This document shows positions 45,429 through 54,012 of a stretch of DNA of 64,000 bases, piece after piece. Numbering within the stretch: the first letter of the stretch is position 1; the number at the start of each line of letters is the position of its first letter. Origin of the DNA: Caldovatus sediminis (GTDB lineage Bacteria > Pseudomonadota > Alphaproteobacteria > Acetobacterales > Acetobacteraceae); assembly GCF_014644455.1 (NCBI RefSeq), contig NZ_BMKS01000003.1, forward strand, positions 89,930 through 153,929, given 5' to 3'. Under the pieces are notes generated by a model. The model was not told where the DNA came from. It did no database searches and worked only from the letters and a program-made list of their open reading frames with translations. A program made the translations under genes and the position numbers.

Positions 45429-45950
45429 TCAGCTCCCGAACGCCGCCAGGATCCGCGCCAGGACCTGCGGGTTGCCGTGCAGCCAGGCGGCGGCGACCGC
45501 GGCGAGGCCCAGGGCGAGCAGGTTGGCGAGGACCAGCATCGCAAGGCCCGGCGGCCGGGGGTGGCGGCCGAGATGCTCGGCGACGGCCTCGGCGCGGATC
45601 TCCTCGACCCGGTTGTGCAGCAGGCGGAAGGCGTGGTCGTGCAGCTCGCGCGTCGCCCGGTCGCGCCACCGTTCGGCCGCCTCGGGGGCGGCGAGGGGCG
45701 CGGCGGCCTCGCCCTTCGCGGCAGCCGCCTCGTGCGCCTCGACGGCCATGGCGTAGGCCAGCAGATCGGTGAGCCGGTCGTCGCCGCGGCCGCTGCGGAA
45801 CGCGCCGAGGCGCGGCGGCGCCTCCGGCGCGGCGGTGTCCGCCGTGGGCGGGGGGGGAACCTTGCCGGCCGCGGTCACTGCGGCCTCCGGCGGGCGCGGC
45901 GCGGCCTGGGGGAGGTCCGGCCGCAAGGTCTCGACAGGCGACGACGCCAT
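45429..45950 (-). CDS. Unknown protein with single C-terminal membrane anchor, first gene of the T1SS operon
   Basis: About 173 residues, no family recognised. A Pro/Ala-rich first 50 residues, then a helical, charged middle ('RWRDRATRELHDHAFRLLHN', 'RVEEIRAEAVAEHLGRHP'), one membrane helix ('LAMLVLANLLALGLAAVAAA') and a short C-terminal helix. It ends six bases before the ABC exporter start, so it belongs to that operon. A tail-anchored accessory factor of the exporter is a guess. ATG 45950 is preferred over TTG 45974. Confidence 0.6.
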   Translation of the reverse strand: MASSPVETLRPDLPQAAPRPPEAAVTAAGKVPPPPTADTAAPEAPPRLGAFRSGRGDDRLTDLLAYAMAVEAHEAAAAKGEAAAPLAAPEAAERWRDRATRELHDHAFRLLHNRVEEIRAEAVAEHLGRHPRPPGLAMLVLANLLALGLAAVAAAWLHGNPQVLARILAAFGS

Positions 45951-46114
45951 CGGGGGGCATCCACTCCAGCACAAGAAAAAGACAGAGGGGCGCGGCGCGG
46001 GGAAGGGATGGCCCGCGCAACAACCGGTGAACTCGCGCTGTCATTCCGCGGGTGGCCGGTCGTCCGCATGCGTGGTAGCACGGTCGAGCGGGGTTCCGCA
46101 CCGGGAGTCACAGG
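45951..46114. other. Divergent intergenic region, T1SS operon / outer-membrane barrel
   Basis: 164 bp between the diverging T1SS operon and the beta-barrel gene. The stretch 45970-45985 ('acaagaaaaagacag') is notably A-rich against the background and is the best place for the minus-strand promoter. No clear -35/-10 pair on either strand. Confidence 0.35.
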
Positions 46115-47395
46115 GTGTTCCGCCACCGTCAATGTTCGTTCTCCGGCATCGGGGGCGTGCTCGGGGCCGTCCTCCTCGCGGGGGCGGCCGCCTTCGAGGC
46201 CCAGGCGCAGGTCTTTCCGGCCGAGACGACCGCCCGGGGAGCGACGGTCACGACGCGGCCCAGGCCCGAATTCGATCCGCTCGGCGTCCGGGTCGGCGCG
46301 TTCCGGCTCGACGCCGCCGCCGATCTCGGGCTCGGTTACGACGACAATGTGTTCGCGGAACGGCGGAACCGCACCGGGGACGGCTTCTTCGACTGGCGCC
46401 TCGGCGCGGGCCTGGAGAGCGACTGGTCGCGCCACGCGGTCGGGGTGGCGGGCAATGTCGGGGGGCGGCGGTACTTCTCGCAGGGCGCCCTCGACTGGCT
46501 CGACTGGTCGGTCGGCGCCTTCGGGCGCCTCGACATCGGGGCGGCGTCCAGCCTCGAGGCGCGCTACACCCACCGGCGCGAGCATCTCGACACCGGCAGC
46601 GTGGACCTGCAGCAGGCCGGCGTCGCCGAACCGGCGCCTTTCGACGTGGACGAGTTCCAGATCGCCGGAAACACAAGGCTCAACCGGCTGGCGCTCACGG
46701 CGCTTCTCAACTACCAGATCTTCCGGTTCGACGACATCGCCCCCGGGGGGGTGCCCCAGACGCTGTCGGCGAACGACTTCCAGACGTGGATCGCGGTGGT
46801 CGGCGCCGGCTACGCCTTCGCGCCGGGGCGGCTCGGCACGCTGGTCGCCCGGTTCCAGGACATCCGGTACGAGCGGGCGGTTTCCCGCGGGCGCGACAGC
46901 TTCACCTGGGAGGTGCTGGTCGGGTTCCAGTACGATTTCGACGGCGTCTGGCAGGGCCGCGGCGGGATCGGCTACCGCCGGCGCAGCTACGAATCCCCCG
47001 CGATCAAGGACCTGGAAGGGCCGGCCTTCGAGGCGCAGGTGATCTGGGCGCCGAGCCAGATCACCACCGTCACCCTCGGCCTGCGCCGGACCATCGAGGA
47101 GTCCATCAGCCTCAGCCGCGTCAGCTACACCCGCACCCTGCTCCAGGCCAACGTGGACCACGAGCTGCTGCGCAACGTGATCCTCGGGCTCGAGTTGGGG
47201 GCGGACCGGCGCGTGTACGAGAGCCCGAGCCTCCGGGCCACCGACGCCTACGCCATCCTCTCCGGCCGCTGGCTGCTCAACCGCAACATGCAGCTCATCG
47301 CGAGCTACCAGCACGTGAACCGGATCGAGGCCACCGGCGGCGCCGAGGAGTACTACCGCAACCTGATCCAGGTGCGCCTGCGGATGGCCATCTGA
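46115..47395 (+). CDS. Outer-membrane beta-barrel protein (BBP2/PF10082-like) of the exopolysaccharide locus
   Basis: 426 residues. A signal peptide ('GVLGAVLLAGAAAFEAQAQ') is followed by alternating aromatic/polar beta strands to the end ('DLGLGYDDNVFAERRNRTGD', 'WRGRGGIGYRRR'-like turns, 'YYRNLIQVRLRMAI'). The terminal strand suits BAM recognition. This family of large barrels is common in polysaccharide loci of alphaproteobacteria. With the short OPX lipoprotein it is the best candidate for the outer-membrane pore of the exporter. The GTG start at 46115 sits right before the signal peptide. WecG/TagA follows after 13 bp. Confidence 0.8.
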   Translation: MFRHRQCSFSGIGGVLGAVLLAGAAAFEAQAQVFPAETTARGATVTTRPRPEFDPLGVRVGAFRLDAAADLGLGYDDNVFAERRNRTGDGFFDWRLGAGLESDWSRHAVGVAGNVGGRRYFSQGALDWLDWSVGAFGRLDIGAASSLEARYTHRREHLDTGSVDLQQAGVAEPAPFDVDEFQIAGNTRLNRLALTALLNYQIFRFDDIAPGGVPQTLSANDFQTWIAVVGAGYAFAPGRLGTLVARFQDIRYERAVSRGRDSFTWEVLVGFQYDFDGVWQGRGGIGYRRRSYESPAIKDLEGPAFEAQVIWAPSQITTVTLGLRRTIEESISLSRVSYTRTLLQANVDHELLRNVILGLELGADRRVYESPSLRATDAYAILSGRWLLNRNMQLIASYQHVNRIEATGGAEEYYRNLIQVRLRMAI

Positions 47396-47408
47396 CCGCG
47401 GAGAACGC

Positions 47409-48200
47409 GTGGGCGAGGAGAGCCGCGGAGCGGTGCCGCCGGGCCGGGTCGGGCTGCTCGGACTGGAGTTCGATGCGCTGGACCTGGCCGGGGCGACGCG
47501 GGCGATCGCGCAGCGGCCGGCCGGGGCGCCCTTCGCCTACGTGGTGACGCCCAATGCCGACCACCTGGTCCGGCTGGCGCGGGAGCCGGAGCGGCTCGGC
47601 CCGCTGTATCAGGGGGCGTGGCTGCGGCTGCTCGACAGCCGGGTGGTGGCGCGGCTGGCGCGGCTGCTCGGCCTGCCGGTCCCGCCCGTGGTGCCGGGCA
47701 GCGACCTGACGGCGGCGCTGCTCGCCCCCTCCCACGGGCAGCCCGCCGTGGCGCCGGACGAGCGGGTGGCGATCCTCGGCATGGCGCCCGAACGGGTGGC
47801 GGCGCTGGCGGCGCGGACCGGGCTTTCCGCGATCGCCCATCACGACCCGCCGATGGGCTTCGAGGGCGACCCGGCGGCGCTGGAGGCGGCGCTGCGTTTC
47901 GTGGAGCGGGCGCAGGCGCGCCTCACCTTCCTCGCCGTAGGCTCGCCGCGGCAGGAGATCGTGGCGCGCCGGCTGGCCGAGCGCGGACAGGCGCGCGGCA
48001 CCGCGCTGTGCATCGGGGCGAGCCTGCTGTTCCTCTGCGGGGCGGAGCGCCGGGCACCGGTTGCGGTGCAGCGGGCGGGGCTGGAGTGGGCCTGGCGGCT
48101 TGCCCAGGATCCGCGCCGGCTGGCCCGGCGCTACCTGCGGGACGATCCGGCGATCCTGGCGCTGCTGTGGAGGGAGGCGCGGGGGCGGCGGCAAAGCTGA
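47409..48200 (+). CDS. WecG/TagA/CpsF-family (GT26) glycosyltransferase
   Basis: 263 residues. Family motifs: 'YVVTPNADHLVRLAREPERL', 'WLRLLDSRVVARLARLLG', 'VAILGMAPERVAALA', 'RLTFLAVGSPRQEIVARRLA' and 'GTALCIGASLLFLCG', then the Arg-rich C-terminus 'EWAWRLAQDPRRLARRYLRD' that holds the enzyme on the membrane. GT26 enzymes add a sugar (often ManNAc(A), glucose or GlcA) to a lipid-linked intermediate. The GTG start follows the barrel gene closely, and it is the last gene of the exopolysaccharide region. Confidence 0.9.
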   Translation: MGEESRGAVPPGRVGLLGLEFDALDLAGATRAIAQRPAGAPFAYVVTPNADHLVRLAREPERLGPLYQGAWLRLLDSRVVARLARLLGLPVPPVVPGSDLTAALLAPSHGQPAVAPDERVAILGMAPERVAALAARTGLSAIAHHDPPMGFEGDPAALEAALRFVERAQARLTFLAVGSPRQEIVARRLAERGQARGTALCIGASLLFLCGAERRAPVAVQRAGLEWAWRLAQDPRRLARRYLRDDPAILALLWREARGRRQS

Positions 48201-48395
48201 CACATAATGGCAGACAAAATCGAAAATTATATGAATTTCAAAGATTTTCTCGGCTCATGGCTGACCGCGCCTCGGCCGGCGCCACCAGGGCAGGCGACGG
48301 CCTGGCGCCGCAGCGATCGCGCGCGAGCGGATCGGACGGGGGGCCAGGACGCGGAGGACCGCCCTCGCCGCCAGGGACGGGCGGAGTTCGGCGCG
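48201..48395. other. Convergent intergenic region with an AT-rich island
   Basis: 195 bp between the converging WecG-like and NYN genes. Bases 48203-48250 are about 25% GC, quite unlike the rest. They contain an imperfect dyad (AAAATCGAAA at 48216-48225 against TTTC-aaa-GATTTT at 48236-48248). An ORF can be read from ATG 48207 ('MADKIENYMNFKDFLGSWL') with AT-rich codons, but beyond about 20 residues it is only the antisense of the NYN gene. It may be a degenerate gene start, a protein-binding site or a terminator. Confidence 0.5.
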
Positions 48396-49058
48396 CTATT
48401 CCGCGGCGCCCGCGGCGGTCTCGATCGCAGACGGTGCCGCGCGCGGCGGGGCGAGGCCGCGCGCCGGCCCGCTGGTCGCGGCGCCGGCGACGCGCGGCCG
48501 CGGCTCCACCTGGCGGCGGGTGATTTCCGGCGCGAGGTCGGCGAGGTCGAGATAGGCGTCGGCTTGGCGGCGCAGCTCGTCGGCGATCATCGCCGGCTGG
48601 GTGCGGATCGTGGAGACCACGGTGACGCGCACCCCGCGCCGCTGCACCGCCTCGACGAGGCGGCGGAGGTCGCCGTCGCCAGAGAAGATCACCGCGTGAT
48701 CGAGCCTCGGGGCGAGCTCCATCACGTCCACGGCGAGCTCGACGTCGATGTTGCCCTTGACCCGCCGCTTGCCGGTGGCGTCGGTGAACTCCTTGGCCGG
48801 CTTGGTGACCACGGCGTAGCCGTTGTAGCCGAGCCAGTCCACGAGCGGGCGGAGGGGGGAATACTCCTCGGTCTCGAGCAGCGCGGTGTAGTAGTAGGCG
48901 CGCACGAGGACGCCCTGCTTGCGGAAATGCGCCAGGAGGTTCTTGTAGTCCACGTCGAATCCCAGCGTGCGGGATGCGGCGTAGAGATTCGCCCCGTCGA
49001 TGAAGAGCGCGAGGCGTTCGGTCCGCTCGAAATGCAAGGTGGCGATCGTCCGGAACAC
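48396..49058 (-). CDS. NYN/LabA-like PIN-fold nuclease-domain protein
   Basis: 220 residues. The PIN-like NYN domain shows its acidic residues in 'ERLALFIDGANLYAASRTLG', 'KGNIDVELAVDVMELA' and 'HAVIFSGDGDLRRLVEAVQ', with 'VRVTVVSTIRTQPAMIADEL'. It closely resembles the LabA/DUF88 group of alphaproteobacteria, thought to be RNases acting on unknown RNA. The last 45 residues are a low-complexity Ala/Pro tail. The start is a GTG at 49058, and folK diverges from it within 76 bp. Confidence 0.9.
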   Translation of the reverse strand: MFRTIATLHFERTERLALFIDGANLYAASRTLGFDVDYKNLLAHFRKQGVLVRAYYYTALLETEEYSPLRPLVDWLGYNGYAVVTKPAKEFTDATGKRRVKGNIDVELAVDVMELAPRLDHAVIFSGDGDLRRLVEAVQRRGVRVTVVSTIRTQPAMIADELRRQADAYLDLADLAPEITRRQVEPRPRVAGAATSGPARGLAPPRAAPSAIETAAGAAE

Positions 49059-49134
49059 AACGGCCCGCCGGGGCGGCGGGCCCTCATGGAACGCGGACGA
49101 TAGCGCTTCGTTCCGTCAATGGAAACACAAAATC

Positions 49135-49701
49135 GTGAACGGATCGACTCGTGAGGGCGGCGGCGGAACCGAAACCGGAGACATCCTGGTCGCGATCGGG
49201 GCGAACCTGCCGGCACCCGACGGGACCCCGCCGCTCGAGACCTGCCGCCGCGCGGCGGTGGCGCTTGATCGGGCGCTGCCGGGGCTGCGCCTCGTCGCGC
49301 TCTCGGGCTGGTGGGCCTCGGAGCCGGTGCCGCCCCAGCCCGGCGCGCCACGCTTCATCAACGGCGTGGCGCGGCTGCGGGCGCGCGGCGAGATGGCGCC
49401 CGATCCGCCGGCGGCCCTGCTGGCGGCGCTGCACCGGCTGGAGGCCGCTGCGGGGCGGCGGCGGCCCTACCCGAACGCGCCGCGAAGCCTCGACCTCGAC
49501 CTGATCGCCTGGGGCGGGATCGTGCGCGACGCGCCGGACCCGGTGCTGCCGCATCCGCGCGCCCATCGGCGCGGCTTCGTGCTGTGCCCGCTCGCCGAGG
49601 TGGCGCCGGGCTGGCGGCATCCGCGGCTTGGCCTCACGGTCGAGGCGCTGATCGCGGCGCTGCCGGAAGGGGAGTCGCGGCCGGAACGGCTGCCCGACTG
49701 A
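49135..49701 (+). CDS. folK: 2-amino-4-hydroxy-6-hydroxymethyldihydropteridine pyrophosphokinase
   Basis: About 188 residues. HPPK transfers pyrophosphate from ATP to the pterin in folate synthesis. Motifs: 'ILVAIGANLPAPDGTPPLE', 'SGWWASEPVPPQPGAPRFIN' and the ATP/metal-binding 'PNAPRSLDLDLIAWGG' followed by 'LPHPRAHRRGFVLCPLAEVA'. The GTG start at 49135 is the only reasonable one and gives a 15-residue Gly/Thr-rich tail before the fold. It precedes the rpoZ promoter. Confidence 0.93.
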   Translation: MNGSTREGGGGTETGDILVAIGANLPAPDGTPPLETCRRAAVALDRALPGLRLVALSGWWASEPVPPQPGAPRFINGVARLRARGEMAPDPPAALLAALHRLEAAAGRRRPYPNAPRSLDLDLIAWGGIVRDAPDPVLPHPRAHRRGFVLCPLAEVAPGWRHPRLGLTVEALIAALPEGESRPERLPD

Positions 49702-49747
49702 GCGCGGCAGCCGGCGCATGTCCCCCCGCCCATGGCGGCCGGACGCC

Positions 49748-49776
49748 TTGCGGCGTCGCGAGGCGCTGGCTATCTG
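49748..49776 (+). promoter_or_regulatory. Candidate sigma-70 promoter for the rpoZ-relA/spoT operon
   Basis: TTGCGG (49748-49753) and TATCTG (49771-49776) with a 17-bp spacer, 75 bp before the rpoZ start. Spacing is ideal and the hexamers are partial matches. It resembles the pair upstream of guaB. Confidence 0.4.
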
Positions 49777-49851
49777 GGAGGTTCACCCGCGATTCGGCGC
49801 CTCCGCCGCCCCGAAGCCGCCCCCTTCTTCCGCGATCGGAGCCGATTGCCC

Positions 49852-50268
49852 ATGGCCCGCGTAACCGTCGAGGATTGCATCCTCAAGGTCCCCAACCGCT
49901 TCGAGCTGGTCCTGCTCGCCGCCCAGCGCGCGCGCAACATCAGCCGCGGCGCGGAGATCCTCGTGGACCGCGACAACGACAAGAATCCCGTCGTCGCGCT
50001 GCGCGAGATCGCGGAAGGGCTCATCGACCTCTCCGCGCTGGAGGCGGACCTGGTCAAGTCGCTGCAGCGCGCGCCGGAGCCGGAGCCCGCCGACGAGGAG
50101 GTGCTCGACCTGATCGCCACCGACGAGAACATCTTCGGCGTGATGGACGTGAACGAGGAGCCGCTGCCCGAGGCCGGCGGCGGCTCCGAGGAGCTTTCGC
50201 CCGAGGAGATCGAGGCGGCGATCGCCGCCGAGCTCGGCGGCGGCAACGGCGGCACCGCCGGACGCTGA
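49852..50268 (+). CDS. rpoZ: RNA polymerase omega subunit
   Basis: 138 residues. The conserved omega core is '[20 protein letters not shown]', then '[19 protein letters not shown]' and '[12 protein letters not shown]' (about residues 1-65). The C-terminal half is acidic and Glu-rich, as in other alphaproteobacteria. Omega helps assemble the polymerase and forms part of a ppGpp site in E. coli. relA/spoT follows after 13 bp, the same pairing found widely in proteobacteria. Confidence 0.95.
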   Translation: MARVTVEDCILKVPNRFELVLLAAQRARNISRGAEILVDRDNDKNPVVALREIAEGLIDLSALEADLVKSLQRAPEPEPADEEVLDLIATDENIFGVMDVNEEPLPEAGGGSEELSPEEIEAAIAAELGGGNGGTAGR

Positions 50269-50281
50269 GGACGGGTTCGCC

Positions 50282-52669
50282 ATGACGACGGCGCGCGACG
50301 CCCGGGCGGAGGCCCCGGCGCCGCGCGCGCCGGAGGGGCTCTCCGGCGGGATGGCGGAGCCGGCGGCGGCCGTCGCCGTGGCGCCGCCGGCCATGGCGCC
50401 GGGCGGCGCGGAGCCGGACGCGATGGCGGCCGCGCTGCTGCGGCGGCTGGCGGCGAACGACCCCAAGGCCGACCTCGGTCTGGTCGAGGCCGCCTACCGC
50501 TTCGCCGCGGAGGCGCATGCCGGGCAGCAGCGCGAGAACGGCGACCCCTACATCACCCATCCGCTCGCCGTGGCGGAGATCCTCGCCGGCTTCCGGCTCG
50601 ACGCCGGCACGATCGCCACCGCCCTGCTGCACGACGTCGCCGAGGACACCCCGGTCGGGCTGAAGGAGATCCAGAAGCGCTTCGGCGCCGACATCGCGCG
50701 CCTCGTGGACGGCGTGACCAAGCTGACGCGCCTCGAGCTGCAGTCGGAGCGCACCAAGCAGGCGGAGAACTTCCGCAAGCTGGTGCTGGCGATGAGCGAG
50801 GACATCCGCGTCCTGCTCGTCAAGCTCGCCGACCGGCTGCACAACATGCGCACCCTGGATCACGTCGCCCAGCCGGAGCGGCGGCGCCGCACGGCGCGCG
50901 AGACGATGGAGATCTACGCGCCGCTCGCCGAGCGCATCGGCATGGAGGCGCTGAAGACCGAGCTGGAGACGCTCGCCTTCCGCGAGCTGAACCCCGACGC
51001 CTGGGCGACGATCGCGGCGCGGCTCTCCTTCCTGCGCGGCCAGGGCGCCGACCTGATCGCCGAGATCGAGGAGGACCTGCGCCGGGTGCTGGCCGAGGCC
51101 GAGGTGCCGGTGATCGAGGTGCAGGGGCGGGAGAAGGCGCCCTACTCGATCTGGCTGAAGATGCAGCGGAAGAACGTGGCGTTCGAGCAGCTCTCGGACA
51201 TCATGGCCTTCCGCGTCATCGTCCCCGACAAGGCGGACTGCTACGCCGCGCTCGGCGCCATCCACTCCGCCTACCGCGTCGTGCCCGGGCGGTTCAAGGA
51301 CTACATCTCCACCCCCAAGACCAACGGCTACCAGAGCCTGCACACCGGCGTGACGGTGCCGGCGCGGCGCAACGCCAAGATCGAGATCCAGATCCGCACC
51401 CGCGAGATGCACGAGGTGGCGGAGTACGGCGTCGCCGCCCACTGGCTCTACAAGCAGGGCGGCGAGGCGGCGCGCGAGCAGGGGCGGCGCTACCCGTGGG
51501 TGCGGGCGCTGCTCGAGATCCTGGAGAACGCCGCCGAGCCGCAGGAATTCCTCGAGCACACCAAGCTCGAGCTGCACCGCGACCAGGTGTTCTGCTTCAC
51601 CCCCAAGGGCGACCTGATCGAGCTGCCGCGCGGCGCCACGCCGGTGGACTTCGCCTACCAGGTGCACAGCGAGGTCGGCGATTCCTGCGTCGGCGCCAAG
51701 GTCAACGGCCGCATCGTGCCGCTCCGCCACCAGCTCGAGAACGGCGACCAGGTCGAGATCATCACCGCCCGCGGCGGCACGCCCAACCCGGCCTGGGAGC
51801 GCTTCGTCGTCACCGGCAAGGCGCGGGCGCGCATCCGCCGCTTCGTCCACGCCCGCCAGCGCCAGGAGCAGCAGGAGAACGGCCGCGCCGCGGTCGCCAA
51901 GGCGTTCCGCCAGGAGGGGCTCGACTTCTCGGAGAAGCTGGTCGAGCCGGCGCTGAAGGCGCTGAAGCAGCCCGACCTCGACGCGCTGTGGCATGCCGTC
52001 GGCTCGGGCAGCATCACCGCGCGGGAGGTGGTCCACGCCGCGGTGCCGGAACTGCGCACGCCGCCGCGCCCGGCCGGGGCGCCGACGCTCGCCCGGCCGC
52101 GCGGACGGCTCGGCGCCGGGCCGCTGCTGACCGCCGCGGCCATCGAGGGCAAGGGGGAGGCGCGGGGCGGCGCGGCCGGCCGGCGGGGGCCGGGCAGCGG
52201 GCCCCGCGATTCGGCGATGGGCATCCTCGGCCTCATCCCGGGGATGGCGGTGCACTTCGCCGGCTGCTGCCATCCGCTGCCGGGCGAGCGCATCGTCGGC
52301 ATCGTCACCACCGGCCGCGGCGTGACCATCCACCGCTCGGACTGCCACACCCTGGAGAGCTTCGCCCAGACGCCGGAGCGGTTCCTCGACGTGGAATGGG
52401 ACTATGGCGGCGGGCTGCCGCCCGGCGTCACCCACACCGGGCGCATCGGCCTCGTGGCCGAGAACGCGCCGGGCGCGCTCGCCGCGCTCACCACCGCCAT
52501 CGCCAAGCAGGAGGGACAGGTGAGCAACCTGCGCATCGTCCACCGCGCCGCCGACCATCTCGAGATGCTCGTGGACGTCGAGGTCAGCGACCTGCGCCAC
52601 CTCGCCAACATCATCGCCGCGCTGCGCGCCTGCCCCGGCGTGTCGGAGGTGGAGCGGGCGCGCGGATGA
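50282..52669 (+). CDS. Bifunctional (p)ppGpp synthetase/hydrolase (RelA/SpoT homologue)
   Basis: 795 residues. After a 55-residue Ala/Pro-rich tail comes the HD hydrolase domain with an intact H-D-x-x-E-D ('[14 protein letters not shown]', about residue 117). Next are the synthetase domain ('[20 protein letters not shown]', '[20 protein letters not shown]'), a TGS domain ('[20 protein letters not shown]'), a zinc-finger/helical part ('[18 protein letters not shown]') and a C-terminal ACT domain. As the only RSH protein visible, it should both make and degrade (p)ppGpp. Its ATG follows rpoZ, and its stop overlaps acpS (ATGA). Confidence 0.96.
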   Translation: MTTARDARAEAPAPRAPEGLSGGMAEPAAAVAVAPPAMAPGGAEPDAMAAALLRRLAANDPKADLGLVEAAYRFAAEAHAGQQRENGDPYITHPLAVAEILAGFRLDAGTIATALLHDVAEDTPVGLKEIQKRFGADIARLVDGVTKLTRLELQSERTKQAENFRKLVLAMSEDIRVLLVKLADRLHNMRTLDHVAQPERRRRTARETMEIYAPLAERIGMEALKTELETLAFRELNPDAWATIAARLSFLRGQGADLIAEIEEDLRRVLAEAEVPVIEVQGREKAPYSIWLKMQRKNVAFEQLSDIMAFRVIVPDKADCYAALGAIHSAYRVVPGRFKDYISTPKTNGYQSLHTGVTVPARRNAKIEIQIRTREMHEVAEYGVAAHWLYKQGGEAAREQGRRYPWVRALLEILENAAEPQEFLEHTKLELHRDQVFCFTPKGDLIELPRGATPVDFAYQVHSEVGDSCVGAKVNGRIVPLRHQLENGDQVEIITARGGTPNPAWERFVVTGKARARIRRFVHARQRQEQQENGRAAVAKAFRQEGLDFSEKLVEPALKALKQPDLDALWHAVGSGSITAREVVHAAVPELRTPPRPAGAPTLARPRGRLGAGPLLTAAAIEGKGEARGGAAGRRGPGSGPRDSAMGILGLIPGMAVHFAGCCHPLPGERIVGIVTTGRGVTIHRSDCHTLESFAQTPERFLDVEWDYGGGLPPGVTHTGRIGLVAENAPGALAALTTAIAKQEGQVSNLRIVHRAADHLEMLVDVEVSDLRHLANIIAALRACPGVSEVERARG

Positions 52670-53073
52670 TCATCGGCCTCGGGTCGGACGTGATCGACAT
52701 CCGCCGGATGGAGCGGACGATCGCGAAGTACGGCGACCGCTTCATCGAGCGGATCTTCACTCCGGTCGAGCGCGCCAAGGCCGAGCAGCGCACGGAGCGC
52801 ATCCGCGTCGCCACCTATGCCAAGCGCTTCGCGGCGAAGGAGGCGGCGGCGAAGGCACTCGGCACCGGCTTCCGGGCGGGGGTGTTCTGGCGCGACCTCG
52901 GGGTGGTGAACCTGCCCTCCGGCCAGCCGACGCTCTGCCTGACCGGCGGGGCGGCGGAGCGGCTGCGGGCGATCACGCCGCCGGGGCACGCCGCGCAGGT
53001 CACGCTGACCATGACCGACGAGTACCCCTACGCCCAGGCGATGGTGGTCATTGCCGCGGTGCCGCTTCCTTGA
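52666..53073 (+). CDS. acpS: Holo-[acyl-carrier-protein] synthase
   Basis: 135 residues. Transfers 4'-phosphopantetheine from CoA to apo-ACP. Motifs: '[20 protein letters not shown]' (Mg-binding Asp), '[16 protein letters not shown]' (Glu and Lys of the active site) and the C-terminal '[19 protein letters not shown]'. ATG 52666 overlaps the RelA/SpoT stop. In many alphaproteobacteria pdxJ lies between these two genes; it is absent here. Confidence 0.95.
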   Translation: MIIGLGSDVIDIRRMERTIAKYGDRFIERIFTPVERAKAEQRTERIRVATYAKRFAAKEAAAKALGTGFRAGVFWRDLGVVNLPSGQPTLCLTGGAAERLRAITPPGHAAQVTLTMTDEYPYAQAMVVIAAVPLP

Positions 53074-53211
53074 CATCCGGGCCGTCGCCGGGCTTCTGTC
53101 CCCGCCCGCCCGGGCGGGAATCCGCCGGCGTGACGCAGTTCCTCCGCGGCCATCCGGGGCGTCGGGCGCGGCGCATGACGGGACGGCGCGAGCGGAGGGC
53201 AGAGAAGTCGG

Positions 53212-53997
53212 ATGCCGGCGAAAACTCCTGCGATGGCGAAGCGGAAGAGCAGCGGCGGCTGGCTGGAGAGCGCCAGGACGATCCTCTACGCCGCGCTGAT
53301 CGCGGTGGTCATCCGCACCGTGGCGTTCGAGCCGTTCAACATCCCCTCCGGCAGCATGATGCCGACCCTGCTGGTGGGCGACTACCTGTTCGTCTCGAAG
53401 TACTCCTACGGCTATTCGCGCCACTCGCTGCCGTTCAGCCCGAACCTGTTCTCCGGCCGGATCTTCGCCTCCCTGCCGGAGCGCGGCGACGTGGCGGTGT
53501 TCAAGCTGCCGCGCGACAACTCGACCGACTACATCAAGCGCATCATCGGCCTGCCGGGCGACCGCGTGCAGGTCCGCAACGGCCTGCTCTACGTCAACGG
53601 CCAGGCGGTGCGGCGCGACTACCTCGGCCCCTACCTCGTGGAGGGCGACGGGCCGCGGCCCTCCCCCGCGCGACGCTACCGCGAGACGCTGCCCGCGCCG
53701 GGCGGCGGCCAGGCGGCGCGGTCCCACGAGATCCTCGAGACGACGGACGACGGGCCGTTCGACAACACCCCGGAGTTCCGGGTGCCGGACGGTCACGTCT
53801 TCGCCATGGGCGACAACCGCGACAACAGCCTGGACAGCCGGGCGATGAACGCGGTGGGGTTCGTGCCGCTGGAGAACCTCGTCGGCCGGGCGGAGTTCAT
53901 CTTCTTCTCGGTCGATGGCGATACCGGCTCGTGGTGGGAGGTCTGGACGTGGCCTCGCGCGATCCGCTGGAACCGGCTGTTCTCCGCCGTGCGCTGA
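53212..53997 (+). CDS. lepB: Signal peptidase I
   Basis: 261 residues. One N-terminal membrane helix ('ILYAALIAVVIRTVAFEPFN') leads to box B 'IPSGSMMPTLLVGDYLFVSK' with the nucleophile Ser. Box D 'DYIKRIIGLPGDRV' has the general-base Lys and box E 'VFAMGDNRDNSLDSR' is intact. It cleaves Sec and Tat signal peptides on the periplasmic face. ATG 53212 has a GAGAAG ribosome-binding site; the second Met at 53233 lacks one. A longer 138-bp gap separates it from acpS, where a promoter is possible. Confidence 0.96.
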   Translation: MPAKTPAMAKRKSSGGWLESARTILYAALIAVVIRTVAFEPFNIPSGSMMPTLLVGDYLFVSKYSYGYSRHSLPFSPNLFSGRIFASLPERGDVAVFKLPRDNSTDYIKRIIGLPGDRVQVRNGLLYVNGQAVRRDYLGPYLVEGDGPRPSPARRYRETLPAPGGGQAARSHEILETTDDGPFDNTPEFRVPDGHVFAMGDNRDNSLDSRAMNAVGFVPLENLVGRAEFIFFSVDGDTGSWWEVWTWPRAIRWNRLFSAVR

Positions 53998-54012
53998 CGG
54001 GCCGCGGCGCCG

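Noticed and set aside
42142-46101. A single 1,319-codon minus-strand ORF covering HlyD and the ABC exporter region
   Set aside because: Only its last 497 codons (HlyD) are protein-like; the rest is out of frame with the identified ATPase gene.
43635-47042. A 1,135-codon plus-strand ORF over the exporter and into the barrel gene
   Set aside because: Shadow frame opposite the T1SS genes and out of frame with the barrel protein.
48207-49103. ORF starting in the AT-rich island and running 298 codons
   Set aside because: After about 20 residues it is antisense to the NYN gene; only the island itself is kept as an observation.
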